Positions 23,271-34,710 of a DNA stretch of 64,000 bases are shown piece after piece. The stretch is from the NCBI GenBank assembly GCA_026315105.1, contig CM048750.1, positions 399,093,002-399,157,001 of the forward strand, given 5' to 3'. Under the pieces are notes generated by a model. It was not told where the DNA came from, did not search any database, and saw only the letters and a list, made by a program, of their open reading frames with translations. This DNA is from Locusta migratoria. Taxonomy: Eukaryota; Arthropoda; Insecta; Orthoptera; Acrididae. Both the position numbers and the translations under genes were made by a program. Numbering within the stretch: position 1 is the first letter of the stretch; the number at the start of each line of letters is the position of its first letter.

Positions 23271-24459
23271 GATTTGGCATGATTACTCAAGGTGTTTTTA
23301 TATTTTGGAGGTGACACACAAAAATATAGCTGAATATGAAAACAGTGTCATATTTATTCAGTTGCTTAAAAACCATTCACTTATAAAGAAAAACAGCTTA
23401 TGTGGGCTACAGACAGTGTAATATGAACTAACACAAAACTTTAGTTACGGTAAGTCTACATTCTCTTGGAACTCAAAAATATATGTGTTAAAAAATTGCT
23501 ATCACACAGAAATGAAGAAATCTGAAGACGGAACACTTAACATGAAGCACTTTTTTGTTATTAAAATCAAATGTATCTGAACAGCTCTAAAATTTATAGG
23601 CTAATTGTTCCATAATTTTTTTCACATGTTGCTTCTTACTTATGAAGTAACATTTTTGTTTGAAATTATATTTTTCTGACATCACAATCATGAAATGTGA
23701 AAAATAAATCACCTTTCAGTTGAACAAATAAATATTTACCAACTGTCTTTCTTTTCAATATATTTATCTCATTTTGCGAAGTACAGGACATGTGCAGTAC
23801 AGGAACATGTAGCAAATAATGGGAAATGTTTTTTGTAACGTACATGAATGGGGTAAAAGCAATAAATCTCAAGATCTACAATCACTGTACAATGAAAATA
23901 GACATACACAACAAAGTCTGTGGCGTCAATTCTATATAGCACAGTCTAATTTATTTATCATACAAGATACACCTATTACTTCTCTTTATTTTATTTGACA
24001 TTTTACTCTACCTAAATATTTGTAGTATTAATTATCCAAGAAAGCACTGAAGCACAACCACAAGCACTGCTCCCACTTGTTTACAATGAAACCTGTATCA
24101 TTTTCCTAAAATGCAAGTTTCAGAAAAAGGTGTAATGTTTTGTTCATGAACATAGGCATGAAATTTCTAAAATTTCAACAAACTTAATATATTTTGTGCA
24201 ATATACAGGTGATGTTATTCAATTCAAGTGATATTTGTTTCTCTAGGAGATGTAAACCTCAATTACAGAACTGATTTTGAACAACAAGCAGGCAAAATTA
24301 TGAACTCGTTGTTTCAATATTGCCATCACAATTAGGAGTTACTCTTGAAAAACACTAAGTTTTACACTCGTTATGCACATTACACAATAGAATCCACAAT
24401 TTCCAACATTCTTTAGCTGCATACCGCATAGTTTCCACTTTCCATTTTCAAATGAAGTT
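23271..24459. other. AT-rich non-coding stretch
   Basis: No repeat, RNA or coding feature was recognised. Confidence 0.4.
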
Positions 24460-24790
24460 CGCGGTTCTACAGTCGAAGGTTCAGCTACTACTTTCGATAT
24501 ACCCACACATTTAGTCGATTTATTTCAGTTTTACGTCACGATGACATCACGTTCACCTGGAACAGGGTGAAAAGTAGGTTACCCGCTTTCGGCGGGAGAG
24601 CTATGTTCACGACCATGGAAACCCACGTGACGTCATTATGACGTAGCCATGCTGTATCAAAGAAGGCAGAAGCCATATATCGATCTTTCGACTTCGGTTA
24701 ACATTCGAGAAGCTGAATGACAGTTTTGTTTTGACGTCTCCAACTCCATAAAGACATACAGTACCGCGGCATAGTTACGTATTTCGTCAA
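24460..24790. repeat. CRE-like inverted repeat, unknown family
   Basis: TACGTCACGATGACATCACG (24533-24552) faces TACGTCATAATGACGTCACG on the opposite strand (24626-24645), flanking a centre with GTTACCCGCTTTCGGCGGG. A diverged second copy of one side, in the opposite orientation, is at 39500-39590 (GATACAGC ... CGTCATGACGTCACG ... GGTCGTGAAC-like). Because two copies exist, it is a repeat and not a single host promoter. TGACGTCA is a CREB/ATF site wording, but function is unknown. Confidence 0.55.
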
Positions 24791-25464
24791 AGCAGGATTA
24801 AAAGGAGCTAGATTTTAATACAAATATTCCCGACATACCATTGAAAAAACTCAGGAAGTAATCGTTTTGTAGAAAATCTACCTATTCGCTGACTGGGTTG
24901 TTGCCGTACTGTAAACATCGTGTGGAACAGTTTAGCCATGGAATACTACGAAATTGGTAGCAAATAGATACATAATTTATATACTGCTGGGTACAACTGT
25001 GAATGAATGAATAATCATTACATGTGTTTAGCTAATAAAGAATGTATTTCAGAGCTAGTTTACAAAGATTAATTTAAACATAAAAATATGTCCGTTGCTA
25101 TTATACAAGTCCATATACGTGTGATAACCGAAAGCAAATGATTTGATGTATATAATAAGAGTTTTAAAATGGAAGAGTGTAACAGATAATGTCATTGTAT
25201 TACTTAGTTTATGCCAACAGTTACTTGCAAAAGCAAGATTACATCAAATATATGTTGCTTCTCATTACGACGGGAAAGTTTAAACTATGCCGAAATCTTG
25301 TCGCATGAAGAAAATGGCACCAATAGGCTAAAGCTTGTTTATTCTTGTGGAAGCCATATTTTGGTTATCATATGCTCAATTCAACTTTGGAACCTAGCGT
25401 TAAGAGCATATAGAAAAGTGAAAATATTGTAGAATGCTTTTTTATCAAAGAAATTTGTAGGTTG
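24791..25464. other. AT-rich non-coding stretch
   Basis: No supported feature. A short ORF at 25211-25432 has no recognisable motif. Confidence 0.35.
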
Positions 25465-25800
25465 AAACTCTTAAGACGAAAGTCACTGAGCTACCAACAG
25501 ACATAAAAGACAAACATTCAAACCAGATATTTAAAATTTTAACTGCAGTCAGAAAACAGTACATTCACACAATCACTTATCCACACATGAAAGCTACCTG
25601 TGTCGTAGCAGCCAGTGTTGGCTGTCATGTGTGAAGTTAACTCTTTTCTGATGAAGGCTGCAGTCGAAATTTAAGTAGTGTGAATGTGAGTGTCTTATGT
25701 GTGTGGGTGTGTTGACAGTTCAGTGATCGATTTTACAGCAAGTTATTATCTATCCCCATATTATTGACATTTCAATCTGGACCTTCCATTGTCAAAATTT
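25465..25800. repeat. second palindrome of inverted Penelope tails
   Basis: The left half has AACTGCAGTCAGAAAA and the right half TTTTCTGATGAAGGCTGCAGT, around a centre near 25620 (CAGCCAGTGTTGGCTG). Its outer parts (AAGACGAAAGTCACTGAG and its partner AGTTCAGTGATCGATTTTA) match the other palindrome at 22861-23270 in order. It is a diverged copy of the same arrangement. The right part holds CTGATGA ... CGAAA wording. Confidence 0.8.
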
Positions 25801-26479
25801 TTCATTTGAAAATCTAGAACACATCTCACAAGCTTTATGGTGACACCTCTATTGTAAGGACAGAGGTGTTTAAAAAAAGCAATCAGTCTGTATGGTCTAC
25901 ATCTGAAAAAAGATGGTTACACATATTCCTCAATTAGAGGCGAAAAAATGTGCAAGTAGAAATGAAACTAAAATGATGGAAGATGAGCAACAGAAAGGAG
26001 CAACAATTATTTATGGGTAAAAACACAAAAAGCACATCACCCCTGTGTGTATCAAACAGGAAGTTAGCAGCACATGCATCCTTACTTTATGATGTCTCCT
26101 GCAACTTTTAAAAAAAAAGAGCACAATAGAGAAATAACCACCCGGTGGTGTAACGAGCTTAACAGTTGTGTGCAAATATCCGAGTGCTTCAACAAAATTG
26201 TTAAGAGACTTAACTGCAATTTATTTCTGTGCTGAACTTAACAGAACATTGGCTCGAAGAGAAGATGTTGAAGATCATAAATATCCATTTTTTGTTAGAT
26301 ATCTATTTCTGTATAACTATACAAACTGATGGCCAGGAAAATCTAACCTATTTATGAAAACAGGAAAAGAAAACAGTTGGATAGAATTTACACCTATTCA
26401 CAGCACAGGGGCGAAAACAAAGATTCCTCCATTGTTCCTCAACTGTAGGTCCAGAGAAACTGCACTCTTTCATTTTGTA
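25801..26479. other. AT-rich non-coding stretch
   Basis: Nothing recognisable was seen. Confidence 0.4.
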
Positions 26480-26745
26480 AAAGAAGTTACTACTTTATAG
26501 ATTCAAACCACACAACTGAGCAGACTATATTATACTGTCACAGGTTCAATCCCCAGTCAAACCAGAGTTTTATCTGTCACTTTTAACTTTTCACACTGCT
26601 ATCGGTGTGAAAAATGCAGAGTTCCACCATGGTTCAATATTCATTTTAAACTGAATGGTATACTGCCTACAAAAAAGGAGCGTATCTACTAAAGCATTAT
26701 ATAATTCAACCTAATCTTCAGAGTGTTGACTGATTTATTTTACCT
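26480..26745 (+). mobile_element. SINE (family 2), diverged copy
   Basis: It has a tRNA-like B box (CAGGTTCAATCCCC, near 26543), then TTTTATCTGTCACTTTTAAC, a CACACTGCTATCGGTGTGAAAA segment, and the 3' end AATCTTCAGAGTGTTGACTGA. It follows the order of the 18333-18640 copy with many base changes. No target duplication could be defined. Confidence 0.75.
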
Positions 26746-26772
26746 TGCAATAGAATTAGAAAAAGTATGCAA

Positions 26773-26851
26773 TTAACACTTTTGCTGCAGCTGACGCTAT
26801 CCTACAGTGAGCGCGGACGCTTATAAGCATCAGCTGCAGCAAAAGTGATAA
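26773..26851. repeat. short hairpin element, 22-bp arms
   Basis: The arms TTAACACTTTTGCTGCAGCTGA (given here only as its key parts TTAACACTTTT and GCTGCAGCTGA) at 26773-26794 and its inverse at 26830-26851 match except at one base. They enclose a 35-base centre rich in CG. The total is about 79 bp, too short to code. It looks like a small MITE. Confidence 0.8.
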
Positions 26852-27664
26852 ACTATCTGGAAGGTAAAATTGTACTTATCACATCTGCAGTGTACTGTGC
26901 TGATGACCATTGAATGCTCCTTGAAAACCCCATCAGAAAGAATGAGTGGAATAACCTTTCATATTGATCATGAAATATGTAATTATCCAGCCAGTATATT
27001 AATTACCATTGCAAAGCAAACATTTCCTTGCCCATATTTGTACACTCCTGTTGCCAATGTGGTTAGTAAAATTTAACTGTGCAGAAATGTTGTGTGTAAG
27101 TAAATATAGGCTGTAGCGTAAGCACTTTCTTCTGTGTTGCGTTTTTTTTTTTTTTTTATGTGAATCTGCCATTTAAAATCATATCATAAATACCTCTGAC
27201 ATAGATTTAGATCTTGTAAAGACTGCTTCTGTAATTGGACCAGCAGCATATCCAGAGTGGGTTTTCTCTTTATAAAGACCATTTTCAACTTGGTTTAGTC
27301 CTCTCTAAAAGCACTTGGTTTTAGCTCAACTGAGTTGAGCCCCTCCCAAGTCAAAATACTGGATCCACCACTGTGTTTAAGACTGTTGAGTCTCTAAATT
27401 TTCAAACACGAAGTAGAGAAACATGGCCATTATTACGAAGCCTGATTGGAAACTAAAGTTTGGGACAACATATCAGCTAATAAGATTTACATTTACTGTC
27501 TGTATCCAGGAACCAAGGGATAAAATACACGACATCATGTGCAAAATTATATTGTTTAAAAATAACACTAAAGAAAGTGTTCTCTGTATTTAAATTATCT
27601 GTTGTTCTTAAAACTTTAAAACCAGGAAAGGCATCCTGGAAGTAATGAAATCCATTCTGAATTT
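26852..27664. other. non-coding stretch with a poly-T run
   Basis: There is a poly-T tract near 27144-27159 and no recognisable coding sequence. This is the left part of the target of the I-like LINE insertion. Confidence 0.4.
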
Positions 27665-27702
27665 CTTCCACATAGTTCTGGTTTTTTTTTTGCGTTGTTT
27701 TA

Positions 27703-27733
27703 GGGCACACAACTGCTAAGGTCATTAGCGCCC
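27703..27733 (-). promoter_or_regulatory. 3'-terminal hairpin of the complete I-like LINE
   Basis: On the minus strand GGGCGC ... GTGCCC can pair (5 bp plus one G-U) around a loop that keeps TAATGACC and GCAGTT. This is the same structure as 20676-20705 and the SINE 3' end, with an A-T to C-G change in the stem that preserves pairing. Confidence 0.55.
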
Positions 27734-27833
27734 AGACAAGAACAGAGATTTGCTAGATCTCAAAAAATTGGTAACTGCCAGTTAGAATATCAAGAGAAGG
27801 CTAAAAACAGAAGATAAAAAACAATTAAAAGGG

Positions 27834-30800
27834 TTAAATAGCCTTTGATAAATTGGCCAAGTTGATAAAATGCAAAACTCTAGCAGCTGCCCATGTGTCA
27901 TCAGCTAAAATTTCCTCCAGAGTAGACGAGTGAAGGGCTACGCGGAAATGATTAAAATTAACACAAGACAGTAAAACATGTCGCACCGTCAGCAATTCAC
28001 CGCAGGGGCACAGTGGTGCAGGATCGGTGGTTAGCAAATGACGGTGGCTGAAACGGCAGTGACCGATCCGCAACCGGGCCAGGATGACCTCCTCTCGCCG
28101 AGAGGGGCGTGAGGCGGTCCTCCAAGCGGTCGGGATCGGTTTTACAGTTCTCAATTTATTGTCGTACATTGAAAACCATGCACTGTGCCAGGACGACACG
28201 ATACTCCGGCGAAGAGCCCGTTGAACATCGTCCGATGGGACGCAAAAGAGCTGCTGCCTTGGCTGCTATGTCGGCGGTCTCATTCCCGGGCACACCCACG
28301 TGGCCAGGGACCCACAGGAAAGAATGTTTGTTTAGCTTACGGGACTTAACTACAGGGTCATCAGTCCCTAAACTTACAAACTACTTATCAACTAGCTTAT
28401 CCTACGGACGGCACAAATATCCATGCCCGAGGGGGGATTCGAACCCCCGACCGTAGTGGCCATGCAGACACAGGAAAGAAACGTGACACCTGTCATCTGC
28501 TAGCAACTGGAGGGAGCGTTGGATCCGATACACGAGAGGATGGTTCGAGAAAGGGTCCTTAAGACTTTGCAGGGCACTAAGAGAGTCCGAGCATATGGCA
28601 TAGAAAGGTTGGCGGTGGCGGCAGGTATACAAAACGGCCTGGTGGAGGGCGAAAAGCTCAGCCGTGAAATTTGAGCATCGGTCAGGGAGCTTGTATTGGA
28701 AACGGTTGTCCCCGACGACAAAGGCAGATCCGACACCGTCAGTGCTCTTAGAACCATCAGTGTAAATAAATATGGCAGTATCGAACCGCGAACGGAGTTC
28801 GACAAGCCTCGAGCGGTATACCAAATCCAGAGTGCTCTCCTTGGGGAGCGAACTAAGTTCAAGGTGAGTGTGAACCTGGGCCTGATGCCACGGTGGCAAT
28901 GGGCTTTCGCTCAACCGAAAGGTGGAAGGAAGGGTAAAATCGAGCCGCTGTAGCAGGCGACGAAACCGAACTCCAGATGGAAGCAAGGCAATCGCAGACA
29001 ACTGATATTGGCGATCGAATGAGTCGTCAAAAATAATCGGTAAGATGGATGGTTCGGCATCGACCGCAGGCGGCATGCGTACTGACACAAGAGTATGTCA
29101 CGCCGAGTGGTCAAGGGTAATACAGCAGCCTCGGCATACAGACTTTCATTAGGGCTGGTATAAAATGCACCGGTCGCCAAACGTAATACCCGATGGTGAA
29201 TAGAGTTGAGATGGCGGAGAATCGACGGCCGTGCAGAAGAGTATACAAGGCTTCCATAGTCGAGCTTCGAATGAACAATGGCCTGGTAAAGGTGAAGCAG
29301 GACGGTACGTTCCGCTCCCCATGACGTGCCACTGAGGACACGAAGAACGTTAAGGGATCGGGCACAACGGGCAGCCAGGTAAGACACGTGTGTGGACCAG
29401 CAAAGTTTATGATCCAACACGAGTCCCAAGAATTTCGTAGTCTCCACGAAAGGGAGAGCAACAGGGCCGAGACGTAAAGAAGGTGGAAGAAATTCCTTGT
29501 ATCTCCAGAAGTTTATACACACCGTTTTCTCAGTGGAGAATCAGAAGCCATTCGCGATGCTCCAGGAATATAGACGGTGAAGACAGCGTTGAAGACAACG
29601 CTCCAAGAGACACGTCTGCTGGGCGATGCAATAAATTGCGAAATAGTCTACAAAAAGGGATCTGGAAACGTCGGCTGACAGGCAATCTACGATCAGATTG
29701 ATTGCAATGGCAAAGACAGCCACACTCAAGACGGAGCCCTGCGGTACCCCATTCTCCTGCCGAAAGGTATCTGACAAAACAGAGCCCACCCGTACCCGGA
29801 ACTTGCGATCCACCAAAAACGCTTGAATAAAAAGAGGGAGGCGGCCCCGAAGGCCCCATGTGTGCAATGTGCGGAGAATGCCCGCTCTCCAACAGGTATC
29901 GTATGCCTTCTCCAAGTTGAAGAACACTGCTACCGTTTGACACTTCTTCAGAAAGTTATTCATAATGAAAGTCGACAAGGTAACGAGGTGATCAGCAGCA
30001 GAGCGGTGTCGACGAAAACCGCATTGGACATTTGTTAGGAGGCGGCAAGATTCAAGGAGCCAGACTAACCAAGCGTTAACCATGCATTCCATCACCTTAC
30101 AGACGCAGCTCGTCAGAGAAATAGGGCGATAACTGGAAGGAAGATGTTTGTCCTTCCCTGGTTTGGGGATGGGGACAACAATAGCTTCACGCCAACTTGT
30201 GGGATCCTGACCTTCAGTCCATATACGATTGTAGGTACTAAGAAGTAAACACTTGCCCACAGGAGAGAGGTTCTTCAGCATCTCAATATGGATGGAATCG
30301 GGGCCAGGAGCAGAAGAGCGGGACAGGGCGAGAGCACGGTCTAGTTCCTGCATGGTGAAGGAGACATTATAATTTTCACGATTAAAAGAGTGGAAAGAAG
30401 GCGGTCGTGCCTCCTCTGCCTGTTTGCAAGGGAGGAAGGCAGGGTGGTAATGAGCAGAGCTCGAAACCTCCGCAAAGGAACGGCCCAGTGCATTGGAAAC
30501 ATCAACGGGTTCCACAAGGACTGCGTTCTCCACGGTCAGGCCAGGAATCGGGGAGTGGACCTCGATGCCGGATAAACGGCGTAGGCCACCCCAATCAACT
30601 GTGGAGGGAGTAAAACGGTTAAAAGAACTAGTAAAAGCAGTCCAGCAAGCTTTTTTGCTGTCGTTTATAACTTTACGACATTGTGCTCGCAGTCGTTTAT
30701 AATTTATACAATTCTCCAACATTGGGTGGTGGTGGAAGGTACATAAAGCACGTTGCCGGGCTCTAAGAGCGTCGCGGCAGATTGCAGCCCACCAAGGGAC

Positions 30801-31647
30801 TGGGACATGACATGGAGGAGAGGATGCACGAGGTATGGAATGTTCGACAGCTGTGAGAATAACCTCTATGAGGTATTCGACCTGTCTGTCACAGCTGGAA
30901 AAGTCCTGATTGTGAAAAACTGCCATGGAAGAATAAAGCCCTCAGTCGGCTTTAGAAATGTTCCAACTGGTGGGACAAGGAGATGGGGAATGATGCAGGA
31001 AGTGGATGACACAAGGGAAATGGTCACTGGAGTACGTGTCAGAAAGTGCATACCACTCAAACCGACCAGCAAGCTGAGTAATGCATATTGCGAGGTCTAT
31101 ATGGGAATAAGTGTGTGTCGTGTCGGAAAGGAAGGTCGGTGCACCGTTGTTGACGCAGGCAAGATTGAGGTGTTGGAGAAGGTCCACCAAAAGGGAGCCT
31201 CTCGGACAAGGTGCCGAAGAGCCCCATAGGGGGTGGTGGGCATTAAAGTCGCCTACCAACACGAAAGGTGAAGGGAGCTGGTCAACGAGGTGTAGCACAT
31301 CTGCCCTAGTAAGGGCGGATGACGATAGTGAATAGATATTACAGAGGGAAAAGGAAAAGGTGGGTAGAGTGATGCGGACGGCAACTGCCTGTAGGTGAGT
31401 ATGCAATGAAATGGGATGGTGATAGACGTCGTCCCGAAAGCATCAGAACCCCTCCATGGGCTGGGGTACCTTCCACAGGTGGCAGGTCGAAATGCACAGA
31501 AGTGTAGTGGGGTAAGTCTGCACGATCATGTGGATGTAACTTAGTTTCTTGGAGACAAACTAGAAGCGGGCAGTGCAATCGAAGGAGTAGTTTTAATTCC
31601 TCCCAATTGGAAAGAAAGCCGCGAATATTCCATTGAAGGAGCGCCAT
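27834..31647 (-). pseudogene. I-like LINE ORF2: endonuclease, RT, RNase H
   Basis: The ATG at 31647 gives MALLQWNIRGFLSNWEELK. The endonuclease shows VCLQETKLHPHD, LVGDFNAHHPLWGS, YSHIDLAI and SSDHFPCVI. The RT has SSAPGPDSIHIEMLKNL, SYRPISLTSCVCKVMECMV, QCGFRRHRSAADHL, FNLEKAYDTCW where family members have FDLEKAYD, NGVPQGSVLSVAVFAIAIN, and VDYFAIYC where VDDFAIYC is expected, so motifs A and C are each damaged. RNase H has IYTDGSKSTDG, FTAELFALHQAV and CSDSLSALQSL, then the SINE, then VPGHVGVPGNETAD. It ends with a Cys/His motif (CPCGELL ... H ... C). Breaks: frameshift near 31428, stop at 30942, stop at 29541, frameshifts near 29045 and 28240. Confidence 0.93.
28325..28468 (-). mobile_element. 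SINE (family 1) inside the RNase H of the I-like LINE
   Basis: The 12-bp flanks CACAGGAAAGAA are at 28313-28324 and 28469-28480. On the minus strand it starts with GTCTGCATGGCCACTACGG-like head and GGTTCGAATCCCCCC, and ends with the hairpin AGGGACTGATGACCC ... AGTCCCGTAAG. The tRNA head is truncated. It is younger than the LINE it interrupts. Confidence 0.93.
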
Positions 31648-31694
31648 GATAAAAAATAAGAGAAGGAAAGATAAAAAGGAACAGCCAGGTGGGG

Positions 31695-33178
31695 TCACCT
31701 CGACGGCCGCTGAGGACCGGATTTCGAGGGAGCACTACTGTCGCCATCTAGAGGCAGAGAGTCATGTTCCATAGGTTCGAACGATACATCTGCCACCTTC
31801 CCGACTTTATCAGGAGGGGCAGCTTCCGTCGCCGGTAGAATGCCGGTTGCCCGGCTAACAGTAGTGCGTCCCGGTGAGACAGAAGATGATCGGGGCCAAC
31901 TACTGTTGGGCGGCGTGACGGATAGGTAACGCCTCGGCGGGGAAGGAGAGGAACTCTTTTTCTTGTTGGCTCTTCTGGAAGAGTGACGGTGAGAAGAGGC
32001 AGTTGACGGTTGAGAAGCCTGAGAACGCAGAAAATCTTCACGGACGGGTTCCTTTTTCAAGGTCCGGGAATCTTGTTTAGGTGCCCGCAGTTTACTAGCG
32101 GTTAACAAAAACAGAACTTTAGAAGCAGCAGGAGGAAGTGGGGACGTGAATCTTCGGGTTGGCAGATCGCACAACTGTGTCAGCGCAAGTGAAATCACAA
32201 GTCTGGGTACTTGAATCCTTAGTAGGTCGAGTAGAGGTGAGGACCTTACCGTATGTGCCCGCTGGGAGGACAGTGGGCTTTCGACTCGCCAACAACTTTC
32301 GAGCGACAGATGTTGATACCTTTTCCGTAACCCGAATTTGCTGGATGACCTTTTCATCCTTATATACAGGGCAGTCTCGAGAGGAAGCCGCATGATCACC
32401 ATTGCAGTTAAGGCAGTGAGGGGACGGAGGTGGGCAATCCCCCTCATGGGCGTCCCTACCACAAGTGACATTTTGCTGTATTAGGGCAAGATTGATGGGT
32501 GTGGTTGTATCTGTGGCATTGAACACAGCGCGTTGGGTTAGCTACGTAAGGGCGGACGGAGATGACTTCATACCATGCTTTGACCTTCGACGGGAGTTCA
32601 ACTCTGTCGAACGTCAAAAACACAGTACGAGTCGGTGTCAGCTGGTTATCTACCTTTTTCAACACCCTATGGACGGCTGTTACAACCTGATCGGACATAT
32701 AGGTTTGTATGTCTTCGTCAGACAACCCGTCAAGGGATCTCGTAAAAACTACCCCCCGTGACGAGTTGAATGTGCGGTGCGCTTCTACCTTGACTGGAAA
32801 GGTGTGTAACAATGTAGTTTGTATCAGATTTTGGGCCTGGAAGGCACTGTCCGCTTCCAGCAACAATGTGCCATTGCGCTGACACGAACAGGTTTTAACA
32901 GGGACAGCAATTGCATCAACACCTTTCTGAATGACGAAAGGATTTACAGAATTGAAATCTTTACCGTCGGTGCGAGAGACAACAAGAAATTTCGGTAGAT
33001 TAGGCAGAGTCTTCTTTTGCTGAGGCGAATCTATCTGTCGTTTCTGGGTCAACGTCACTGAAGAAGAGAAGGAAGTCATTGCGGAAGTGTCCCCCGTGAT
33101 TACCGGCGTCTCCGATGGCGCGCTCCTTCCTAATGGGGGCCCTCTCTGAGAGCTTACCTGCCTTAGGTGATTGTTCAC
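31695..33178 (-). pseudogene. I-like LINE ORF1 (gag-like, three zinc knuckles)
   Basis: The ATG at 33178 starts MNNHLRQVSSQRGPPLG. The region with KFLVVSRTDGKDFNSVNPF, SRGVVFTRSLDGLSDEDIQ and TRTVFLTFDRVELPSKVKA resembles the RNA-binding part of I-clade ORF1 proteins. Then come zinc knuckles CVQCHRYNHTHQSC, a second split by the stop at 32456-32458 (TCGRDAHEGDCP in the next frame) and CLNCNGDHAASSRDCP. A Pro/Ser-rich C-terminus follows, ending near 31695 (FEPMEHDSLPLDGDS). Two frame changes are visible, near 32460 and 32120. It binds element RNA in related elements. Confidence 0.88.
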
Positions 33179-33784
33179 ACCTCAGGTCACACCTCCCGAG
33201 AAATGACGGAGGGACCAATCGGCATGTTCGGAAGGTACCAGCTCGGGTAATCACCCCTCCCTGGGCCTGGCCTTTACCAGGGGGTACATACGTGCTCTAC
33301 TTGTCTACCCGGGGCGGGGAATTACGCATTACCCAGTCACCTGCTACGCATGATAATGCGTGGGTCAGCCTTCAGACACGCACAGGGAGGAAAGAAGAAG
33401 AATAGAGGAAGTGAAGAGAAAGAAGGAAGGAAGTGTCTCAAACGCCGAAGCGGAGACTAATGAGGAGGAGAAGAAGGCTAGGAGAGTACAGCAAGGAGAG
33501 GAAGATAGAAACAAAGGTTAGGACAGGAAGGAACGAAGGAATAAGAGAAACTACAACAAGAAACGCCCTTAACTCATGAAAGACACCCATCTCCAGGCGA
33601 AGGCATAAACCGGGAGGGAAAGTGAAGCAGCCTGGGGTGGAAAAAAGGCTGCCTCAGCTCGGTGGCCCCGTGCATGCCACACACGTACCCACAAAAGAGC
33701 TGGGGGGCTTCCACATAGTAACAACTAGACAAAAAGATGATTGGTAGATTTCTTGTCTGCATCTCATAATCTCAGTTCAATCTC

Positions 33785-34075
33785 ACAGGTGGTTCTCGGT
33801 AATATAGTCGAGTGCTAGACTATGAATCCAAAGGTTGCAGGTTTGATCCCTGCTCAGTTCTAGGATTTTTATATGTCACTTCACTTCTTTCACCTCTGGC
33901 AAAAATGCTGATTTGGAGCTCAGGTAAACTGTAAGCCCCCCTTTAACCGACTGGGTAAGTCAATTCAAAGATTGGAGGAATGCAATGGCACACCACGTCC
34001 AACAGGACCATGCCTAGTAAACCACTGTGGTATTCACACCAGTCTTCAGAGTATTGACTTCTTTACCTTTTACCA
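33785..34075 (+). mobile_element. SINE (family 2)
   Basis: It shows an A-box-like head (TAGTCGAGTGCTAGACTATG), a B box variant (GGTTTGATCCC) and GGATTTTTATATGTCACTTC, then GTAAACTGTAAGCCCCCC, AACCGACTGGGTAAGTC, CCAACAGGACCATGCCTAG and the 3' end AGTATTGACTTCTTTACC. It is the closest copy to 18333-18640. No clear target duplication. Confidence 0.85.
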
Positions 34076-34696
34076 GTCTCTCAGCAAATAAATCAATAAG
34101 AAATCCTAGCAGCACACAAACCCAACATGGCATCATGTCAGCCAGAGAGCTATGATGTTCTGTAGAGTGCCCATATGATAATTTCTAAGGAAAGCCAAAC
34201 CAGGGAGAAAAGTATTTGTAACAGTTTGCAAGGCAAGAAATTACTTTTAAGTAGTCATAATGAAGTTCAAGTACGAACCTGTTAAAAACTTAGTTCTGTT
34301 ATTACAATGCATACTTTAAAATAAGTTTGTGGGAAGAAAAACTGCTGACTGCACTAAATTTTTTCCTTTTCCTGAGAGATACGGAGACAGGGTCCCCTTG
34401 TCATTGGGAATGGGTGCCCTTGGTAGTTTTCAATCTTTTTATTGAAATTACATTCTAAACCAAGATATAAATATTGTAATTTAAAGCAATGCAATGCATT
34501 AATCACTGTGGGTATTGTTTCTTATAAGGCATTACTGATGGGTAACAGAGGTACAATACTTATCACAAACTTACACCGTAACTAATGAGAATGTACTTAA
34601 GAAAAGTAGTCTTCCTTGCACACAAAACATGCGACACTGCTCATAGAAGTTGAAGGGCTAGTACACTGCTTGTAATTTTTCCAACTACTGTACTTT
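34076..34696. other. AT-rich non-coding stretch
   Basis: Nothing recognisable was seen. Confidence 0.4.
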
Positions 34697-34710
34697 AATA
34701 TTTCATCTCA

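Larger units (their letters stand above)
27677..33707 (-). mobile_element. complete I-like LINE with 12-bp target-site duplication
   Basis: CTTCCACATAGT at 27665-27676 and 33708-33719 flanks a 6031-bp element. On the minus strand it has a 5' UTR (33707 to about 33180), ORF1 with zinc knuckles, ORF2 (endonuclease, RT, RNase H, Cys/His end), a short 3' UTR with a hairpin (27703-27733) and a GCAAAAAAAAAACC tail. A family 1 SINE sits inside ORF2. The flanks show insertion into AT-rich sequence. It is full length but has many stops and frameshifts. Confidence 0.95.
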
